In this document: positions 56,843 to 64,000 of the stretch, in pieces | Position numbering within the stretch: position 1 is the stretch's first letter | How the letters are laid out: each line of letters begins with the position of its first letter | Origin: Anisus vortex | Lineage: Eukaryota; Mollusca; Gastropoda; Planorbidae | Direction of reading: 5' to 3' | Length of the DNA: 64,000 bases | Assembly (NCBI GenBank): GCA_949126835.1 | Contig: OX421495.1 | Location: 27,157,721-27,221,720, forward strand | Made by a program: the position numbers and the translations under genes | Notes under the pieces: model-generated | What the model was told of the DNA's origin: nothing | Database searches by the model: none | What the model saw: the letters and a program-made list of their open reading frames with translations, nothing else

Positions 56843-58733
56843 TTTTGACATATCTTTACATTTATTTCACCAAGTATTGACATATCTTTACATTTATTTA
56901 ACCAAGTATTGACATATCTTTACATTTATTTAACCAAGTATCGGCATATCTTTACATTTGTTTAACCAAGTATCGGCATATCTTTACATTTATTTAACCA
57001 AGTATTGACATATCTTTACATTTGTTTAACCAAGTATTGACATATCTTTACATTTATTTAACCAAGTATTGACATATCTTTACATTTATTTAACCAAGTA
57101 TCGGCATATCTTTACATTTATTTAACCAAGTATTGAAATATCTTTACATTTATTTAACCAAGTATCGACATATCTTTACATTTGTTTAACCAAGTATTGA
57201 CACATCTTTACATTTATTTAACCAAGTATTGGCATATCTTTACATTTATTTAACCAAGTATTGGCATATCTTTACATTTGTTTAATCAAGTATTGACATA
57301 TCCTTACATTTGTTTAACCAAGTATTGACATATCTTTACGTTTGTTTAACCAAGTATTGGCATATCTTTACATTTGTTTAACCAAGTATTAACATATCTT
57401 TACATTTATTTAACCAGGTATTGACATATCTTTACATTTATTTAACTACGTATTGACATATATTTACATTTTTTAACCAAGTATTGACATCTATTTACAT
57501 TTGTTTAACCAAGTATTGACATATCCTTACATTTGTTTAACCAAGTATTGACATATCTTTACATTTGTTTAACCATGTATTGACATATCCTTACATTTGT
57601 TTAACCAAGTTTTGACATATCTTCACATTTATTTATCCAAGAATTGACATATCTTTACATTTATTTCACCAAGTATTGACATATCTTTACATGTGTTTAA
57701 CCAAGTATTGACATATCTTTACATTTGTTTACCAAGTATTGACATATCTTTACATTTATTTAACCAAGTATTGGCATATCTTTACATTTATTTAACCAAG
57801 TATTGGCATATCTTTACATTTGTTTAATCAAGTATTGACATATCCTTACATTTGTTTAACCAAGTATTGACATATCTTTACGTTTGTTTAACCAAGTATT
57901 GGCATATCTTTACATTTGTTTAACCAAGTATTAACATATCTTTACATTTATTTAACCAGGTATTGACATATCTTTACATTTATTTAACTACGTATTGACA
58001 TATATTTACATTTTTTAACCAAGTATTGACATCTATTTACATTTGTTTAACCAAGTATTGACATATCCTTACATTTGTTTAACCAAGTATTGACATATCT
58101 TTACATTTGTTTAACCATGTATTGACATATCCTTACATTTGTTTAACCAAGTTTTGACATATCTTCACATTTATTTATCCAAGAATTGACATATCTTTAC
58201 ATTTATTTCACCAAGTATTGACATATCTTTACATGTGTTTAACCAAGTATTGACATATCTTTACATTTGTTTACCAAGTATTGACATATCTTTACATTTG
58301 TTTAACCAAGTATTGACATATCCTTACATTTGTTTGACCAAGTATTGACATATCCTTACATTTGTTTAACCAAGTATTGACATATCTTTACATTTATTTA
58401 AACAAGTATTGACATATCTTTACATTTGTTTAACCAAGTATTGACATAATTTTACATTTGTTTAACCAAGTATTGACATATCTTTACATTTGTTTAACCA
58501 AGTATTGACATATCTTTACATTTGTTTAACCAAGCATTGACATATCTTTACATTTGTTTAACCAAGTATTGACATATCCTTACATTTGTTTGACCAAGTA
58601 TTGACATATCCTTACATTTGTTTAACCAAGTATTGACATATTTTTACATTTGTTTAACCAAGTATTGACATATCTTTACATTTGTTTAACCAAGTATTGA
58701 CATATCTTTACATTTGTTTAAACCAAGTATCTG
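56840..58733. repeat. 32-bp minisatellite, about 59 copies, with 542-bp higher-order unit
   Basis: Units ACATTTGTTTAACCAAGTAT plus TGACATATCTTT. Array units are also present to the left of the SINE (from 56456). The segment about 57215-57756 recurs as 57757-58298 with the same rare variants at the same spacing of 542 bp (TTTAATCAAG at 57281 and 57823; CTTCACATTTATTTATCC at 57621 and 58163). Confidence 0.97.
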
Positions 58734-59364
58734 TGTCAGTCCTGTCTACTGTGCTGCTGTTGTTTTCTGCACACATATAAAGTTATTAAATGCTTTTCTT
58801 TAAAGCCATTTTAAGTTATTGAATATGTCGAAAAAATTAATCAGTGTTTTGTAATGTTATGCGTATGCTACGTTTAATACATTATATCAATGTCATTCGT
58901 GATAATCTGTGTTTGTGCTGACAAATACAAGAACCAATTACCATGAATTAGGATTCACTCTTTACCCTATATCAGAAAGACTTTAAGATTATCCTACTTT
59001 AAACAGCATATATCAAACAGTGTCCAACTAGAAAAGAAATTCTGAAAAGACTAATCTTTATTTAAAACCATTGATCTTTCTCTTGAAGAAACCAATATTA
59101 AAGTTTGCCGGAAAGTTTATCGGTCAAAGGGAAGCTACCAATGATTGTATTACTTATACATTTACTTTTCTCTCTTCTACTCTCCCTTAGATACTAAAAC
59201 ACCAACATAATTTGTAGTTATCTCAATTTTTGAGCAGTTAGACAGAGTTGCTCAACGTAGCGTAGGCTACTATCCGGCATCTAGCAGTTGAAGAAACGAT
59301 ATAGAAATAAAATATAAAATCAGAATAAAATAGTATTGAAAAGGATTAAAAAGTATTTAACTAA
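58734..59364. other. No gene seen
   Basis: AT-rich DNA without recognisable features. Confidence 0.5.
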
Positions 59365-59842
59365 TTATTTGTAACTATATCCCCCCCCCCTCCTCCCGTT
59401 AGGTTACATGTTAAAGTCAAATTCTTAAATTATAAGTCAAACAGGATTAGCTATTTAGCAGAATGAGTAAATAACAATAGTACAATAGTAAAGTATCCCG
59501 TCGGACCTAATTGATCCTTAGGGCCGGTGAAGCAGCGTTCACCAGTTTCTGTGACCTTGGCATACTAGGTGATTTGGTGGCCAGCACTATGCACAGCCGC
59601 CTTTACTTTACCCCAACTAAGGTCAGGAACCCATCAGAGCTGGGTAGACTCAAGGAAACCCTCCAGACCCGTGAAAAAAATCCTAGCCTGCACCAGGATT
59701 AAAACCCAGGACCTTTGGCACGCCTGCCGAATGTGCTGCCGCTCGACTATCGCGCCCCCAATCAGAATGAACATGCAGCAGAATGAACATGTTTTAAAAT
59801 GATGGATTGGTCATAAGGTACAATTGAAGGCAAATCATGTAG
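59365..59842. repeat. Duplicated segment, copy 1
   Basis: From TTATTTGTAACTATAT to GGCAAATCATGTAGC this segment is repeated at 63149-63622, about 3.78 kb downstream. It contains a 10-C run, a unique leader, the SINE at 59490-59760 and a single copy of the 64-bp unit that is tandemly amplified in copy 2. Confidence 0.95.
59490..59760 (-). mobile_element. tRNA-derived SINE, full length
   Basis: Minus strand starts GGGGGCGCGATAGTCGAGCG, with a head in which the B box has mutated to GGGTTTTAATCC, and ends GGTCCGACGGGATACTT. Nearly identical to the copy at 63275-63545, including the mutated B box. Both plus ORFs across it are non-coding. Confidence 0.92.
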
Positions 59843-59879
59843 CTTATTTCAATAAATAGAGAATAATAGACATGTTTTT

Positions 59880-60411
59880 TTTACTTTCTTTATTTTAAGT
59901 TGCATTTTCTGTCTGTCTGTCTGTCTGTCTGCAATCGTGGTGCAAAAATTGGCTTCGATTTTTCGACCACTTCCCGTGGTCCGATCGAGCTGAAATTTGG
60001 ACAGCAGATTTGTGGCGCCTAACAATACATCCTATCAAATTTTTAGTTAAAACGACTTAATAATACTACACTTATGACAATATTCATTTCTTAAAAGGAA
60101 AGTATAAGAAATATTTTAATTTCGCGTTAAAAATGCCTGTGCAACTTTTTATAGTTTTTCGGCGCAAAGCTAGAAAAAAAAAATTATGCGCTACGCAAAG
60201 CTAGAAAAAAAAAATATTATGCGCTACGATTATTTTTAGAACAATTCATACCGAGTAAGGAGATATTTTTGAGATTTGCAACACAGATATTTTTTCTGTA
60301 CGTTTCATTTGCAGTAGTCAATCAATTATTTAATTACAAGATGGTAAACTTAGTTTGCAAATAAAGGGAGTATAATAAAAAGTTCGTTTTTACGGTTTTC
60401 TTGTTTATTAC
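59880..60411 (+). mobile_element. CTGT-type dispersed element, copy 2
   Basis: Starts at a TTTATTTTAAGTTGCATTTT leader, then (CTGT)n at 59910-59930, GCAATCGTGGTGC, the GATCGAGCTGAAATTTGGAC core, a middle CAAAGCTAGAAAAAA block (duplicated here, 60168-60230), and ends GTTTGCAAATAAAGGGAGTA. It is nearly identical to copy 3 and lies head to tail with it. Confidence 0.88.
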
Positions 60412-60898
60412 TTCCTTTATTTTAAGTTGCATTTTCTGTCTGTCTGTCTGTCTGCAATCGTGGTGCGAAAATTGGCTTCGATTTTTCGACCACTTCCCGT
60501 GGTCCGATCGAGCTGAAATTTGGACAGCAGATTTGTGGCGCCTAACAATACATCCTATCAAATTTTCAGTTAAAACGACTTAATAATACTACACGTATGA
60601 CAATATTCATTACTTAAAAGGAAAGTATAAGAAATATTTTGATTTCGCGTTAAAAATGCCTGTGCAACTTTTTATAGTTTTTCGGCGCAAAGCTAGAAAA
60701 AAAAATTATGCGCTACGATTATTTTTAGAACAATTCATACGGAGTAAGGAGATATTTTTGAGATTTGCGACACACATATTTTTTCTGTACGTTTCATTTG
60801 CAGTAGTCAATCAATTATTTAATTACATGATGGTAAACCTAGTTTGCAAATAAAGGGAGTATAATAAAAACTTCGTTTTTACGGTTTTCTTGTTTATT
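60411..60898 (+). mobile_element. CTGT-type dispersed element, copy 3
   Basis: Tandem neighbour of copy 2 sharing almost all positions, but with a single CAAAGCTAGAAA block. The sequence CGTTTTTACGGTTTTCTTGT lies at the end of both copies, at about 60386 and 60877, so the tandem pair could arise by unequal exchange. Short ORFs (for example 60656-60853) have no support beyond DNA-level similarity. Confidence 0.88.
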
Positions 60899-62748
60899 CT
60901 TAGTTCACAATCAAACCATTTCTTACCTAAAAAACAAATCCAGTTTGGACAATTCATGAGAGCATAGGCCTATATATGTTAATTTAGGCCTACTTGTAAA
61001 ACCAATTGGCCTAAACCTAAATAACTTAATTAGGATTATACCAAATATTAATAGTGCTACTTTTAATTTATATGTTACCTTTTTATAATTAGGCCTATAG
61101 TCCTATAGACTTTAGGCCTACTTTTTTTCAAAATAAACATAAATTTTACTTAAAACTACAATTCTTATTAATACAAATTGTATTAGCCATTAGCTTATCT
61201 AATTCAAACTAATTATAGTGGCCATAGCCAGACATATGTCATATAATGATTTGTGACATGAAGGCCTATTAAATTATAGGCCTACTAATTCTAGTAGGCT
61301 AATTGTAGGCCTATGCCATAACCAAACATTAAGTCTAAGACTGGGCCTAAGTCTAAGTCGTTTACTAACCTAAGCCTAAAATAAACTGCAAGTTCAAAAC
61401 TATAAAACTTTAGGCACTGTAACTGAAGCCCGTATTCATTGGGCTTAGCCAGGCTAATAATTATTTATAAATTATGAATGAGTTATGACTATGACTCATG
61501 AGTAGGCCCTAGGCCCCTAGGCCTGATTATGAGGTTATTTTTCACTTTACTAATCACTTTCGTACTTAAAAAGTTACCTAATTTATCTTTATTACAGCTA
61601 ATTTGCAATTAGACTATATGTATTAATTGGAACTAATAAAAACAAACTTTTATTCTTTTTTTGTAAGAATAAAATCGTATAGGCCTACTAATTTAGTAAT
61701 TGATACAAAGGAAATGCCTACATGGTTACAAAAATAATAACAGCTGTAACCAATCAAAGTTTAGGAAATATAGTCACGTGACCAATCCCCCCTTAGAGTT
61801 TTTTTTCCTGACCAACTTTAGTGTAGGGCCCTCTAGGGTGTATTGCTAAATTTGTGTAGAGATTTTAAGTATTTGAGTAGAGTCATTTTTATTTAAAATG
61901 TATAAACTAAATTAGTTTAATTAATAGTTTAACTAGTTTTGACAATAGGGAGTTTAGTTATCGATACTGACTATTTTATTTTTAATGTTATGCAGAACTT
62001 ATGTTTTTCACGCCGCCGAGTCCGACGAAAAATTAAACCGCGTTACATAAAAGTAGCCTAAAAACATTGCAACATATTTGCATTATGTATATATGTTCAA
62101 TTTGGTGTGAATTTATAAATATAGACACAAAAAAATATATTTCAAGTGCTTCATAATGCCGAGCAGTTTAAAAGTCGGGGTTCACTATTTTACAACAAAT
62201 TCGTGACGTAAAAATCGGAAATTCACATACCTAGGAAAGAGAGAAACACACCAACAGCCAAGCTACTAGGTCTATAAATGATTGACGGGAAGGGGTCGCT
62301 AGCCCCTCGTCCAACCCTCCTCATTTCTCACCCGGGCTTGGGACCGGCCATGGCTGAGTTAAGGTTGAGTGTATCAATAATGTTAAGAATTTCTTTATCC
62401 CAGGCCCGGGACCCGGGAATAAATTTCTTTACTTAAGCTATTGCACTCTCCCGTGTAGTGTACCTAGAAAAATTTCTCTCGCTCGCTTACTAGAAGGCTA
62501 TCATATCTCAAATCTAGGTAGTAATTGCCAATGCTAAAAATGGGCAAATAACGCGTGTTGATAGAACGTCTAAGAAATCAAGTCTATACAAATTGAAATG
62601 CAAGTAAACTAAATTAAATCTACTTCAAAAGACAACGCGCAAATATTGATACCATTTTCGCACTGACCAATATCATATATTCAGACCTGCCTGGCCTGTA
62701 ATTCTGTTCCTGCGTTAGACCACGAGTCTCTATGTTACAAGTGCCTGA
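60899..62748. other. No gene; TAGGCCTA-rich 60960-61690
   Basis: TAGGCCTA or close variants occur at about 60966, 60985, 61090, 61113, 61262, 61278, 61305, 61517 and 61680. The region 62270-62460 is GC-richer and contains CCCGGGCTTGGGACCGGCCA, probably repeat-derived. No coding region was recognised. Confidence 0.45.
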
Positions 62749-63150
62749 ATGACTGCCCCCGACTACCTTCGCTCCTGTCTCGAGCTCTATACTCTATAGT
62801 ATAGTATATAATATAGTATAGTCGACTCCGCTCGGCTTCTGATACACTTACTCTTCAGATCCCTCGTGTGAAACTGGTGTCCGATGGCGAACAAACATTC
62901 TCATACGTGGGCCCGTCCGCATGGAATGCCCTCCCACTACAACTTCGACATAGCCCTAACTTTGACACCTTCAGAAGCCGCCCGAAGACCTACCTATTCA
63001 AGTAGCAGTTTATTATTTTTCATTTAAGCTTATACATTTTTATCTTTTATTCGTTTTTTGTACTATGTCTGTAACTGTTGACAGCGCATAGAACTGTTCC
63101 CAACGGGATATACGCTATACAAGTCTTATTATTATTTATTACTATTATTT
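62749..63150 (+). pseudogene. CR1/L2-like LINE 3' end
   Basis: Plus frames read TAPDYLRSCLELYTL at 62752-62796, then, after a TATAG-rich insertion (62797-62821), SASDTLTLQIPRVKLVSDG and TFSYVGPSAWNALPLQLRH to a stop at 63003-63005. This is the C-terminal text of CR1/L2-group LINE proteins. The short 3' untranslated region ends in GCTATACAAGTCTTATTATT, followed by an ATT-rich tail to about 63150, typical of these elements. 5'-truncated. Confidence 0.9.
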
Positions 63151-63622
63151 ATTTGTAACTATATATCCACCACCCCCCACCCAACCCGTTACATGTTAAA
63201 GTCAATTTCTTAAATTATAAGTCAAACAGGATTAGCTATTTAGCAGAATGAGTAAATAACAATAGTACAATAGTAAAGTATCCCGTCGGACCCAATTGAT
63301 CCATAGGGCCGGTGAAGCAGCGTTCACCAGTTTCTGTGGCCTTGGCATACTAGGTTATTTGGTGGCCAGCACTATGCACAGCCGACTTTACATTACCCCA
63401 ACTAAGGTCAGAAACGCATCAGAGCTGCGTAGACTCAAGGACACCCTCCAGACCCGTGAAAAAAATCCTACCCTGCACCAGGATTAAAACCCAGGACCTT
63501 TGGCACGCCTGCCGAATGTGCTGCCGCTCGGCTATCGCGCCCCCAAGCAGAATGAACATGTTTTAAAATGATGGATTGGTCATAAGGTACAATTGAAGGC
63601 AAATCATGTAGCAGAATGAACA
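63149..63622. repeat. Duplicated segment, copy 2
   Basis: Second copy of 59365-59842. It begins directly at the ATT-rich tail of the LINE. Differences from copy 1 are few: the C run is replaced by CCACCACCCCCCACCC and there are scattered substitutions in the SINE. Confidence 0.95.
63275..63545 (-). mobile_element. tRNA-derived SINE, full length
   Basis: Near-identical to 59490-59760, shared by segmental duplication rather than independent insertion because the unique flanks match too. Minus strand retains TAGCCGAGCGG and a degenerate B box. Confidence 0.92.
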
Positions 63623-64000
63623 TGTTTTAAAATGATGGATTGGTCATAAGGTACAATTGAAGGCAAATCATGTAGCAGAATGAACATGTTTTAAAATGAT
63701 GGATTCGTCATAAGGTACAATTGAAGGCAAATCATGTAGCAGAATGAACATGTTTTAAAATGATGGATTCGTCATAAGGTACAATTGAAGGCAAATCATG
63801 TAGCAGAATGAACATGTTTTAAAATGATGGATTGGTCATAAGGTACAATTGAAGGCAAATCATGTAGCAGAATGAACATGTTTTAAAATGATGGATTCGT
63901 CATAAGGTACAATTGAAGGCAAATCATGTAGCAGAATGAACATGTTTTAAAATGATGGATTGATCATAAGGTACAACTGAAGGCAAATCAAGTAGCAGAA
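63547..64000. repeat. 64-bp minisatellite, at least 7 copies, runs off the window
   Basis: Units start GCAGAATGAACATGTTTTAA at 63547, 63611 and 63675 and continue to the window edge. They vary mainly at GGATTGGTC or GGATTCGTC. The same unit occurs once at 59778-59841 in the other copy of the duplicated segment. Confidence 0.97.

Noticed and set aside
59511..59802. Small ORFs repeated at 59.5 and 63.3 kb as a conserved protein
   Set aside because: They are read through the SINE body; similarity reflects DNA duplication, and the same text occurs in other SINE copies with broken frames.
60656..60853. 65-residue ORF as a conserved peptide (resembling 24732-24914)
   Set aside because: Similarity is explained by the CTGT dispersed element at DNA level; frames are not preserved in copy 2, which has an inserted block.

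Overview
The window looks like non-coding, repeat-dominated nuclear DNA of an invertebrate animal. It is AT-rich, has no operon-like or dense coding layout, and contains no ORF I can assign to a cellular protein. It carries short non-autonomous DNA transposons, tRNA-derived SINEs, decayed non-LTR retrotransposon pieces and more than twenty unrelated minisatellite arrays. The repeat style (many private minisatellites, an abundant TAGGCCTA palindrome, SINEs in minus orientation) suggests a mollusc, perhaps a gastropod. That is inference; no marker gene is present to confirm it. No rRNA, functional tRNA, CRISPR array or bacterial-type feature was found.

Layout. 1-8.5 kb: AT-rich DNA with a decayed retrotransposon (2.58-3.39 kb) and 46-bp and 34-bp arrays. 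8.5-10.5 kb: a 51-bp array of about 40 copies. 11-18 kb: small arrays (27, 53, 23, 49 bp), a dispersed repeat with a tRNA-like core, and a 198-bp hAT-type element with a perfect 8-bp target duplication. 18.3-20.7 kb: a minisatellite invaded by a 1.07-kb element (itself carrying a 192-bp hAT) and by a SINE. 21.5-22.1 kb: an 18-bp array. 24.6-27.6 kb: a cluster of inverted-repeat elements and dispersed repeats. 30-36.5 kb: SINE and hAT remnants, two retrotransposon remnants of different families in opposite orientation, and 14-, 32- and 28-bp arrays. 38-44 kb: 12-, 62-, 39- and 11-bp arrays and a 189-bp hAT. 44.8-47.1 kb: a three-level nested insertion (retrotransposon fragment, then 1.87-kb hAT, then 320-bp hAT). 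47.2-49.6 kb: 46-, 30- and 24-bp arrays, then a long hairpin. 52.3-58.7 kb: 71-bp and 32-bp arrays, the latter with a 542-bp higher-order duplication and a SINE insertion. 59.3-64 kb: a duplicated SINE-containing segment whose tail became a 64-bp array in the second copy, a tandemly duplicated dispersed element, and a LINE 3' end.

Adding my array intervals gives roughly 16 kb, about a quarter of the window. Many of the longer ORFs here are artefacts of tandem arrays whose period is a multiple of three. The clearest records are the insertion histories: hAT-like elements with 8-bp duplications, several with TA at the centre, SINEs sitting inside minisatellites, and one locus where a single-copy flank and its amplified descendant are both visible.
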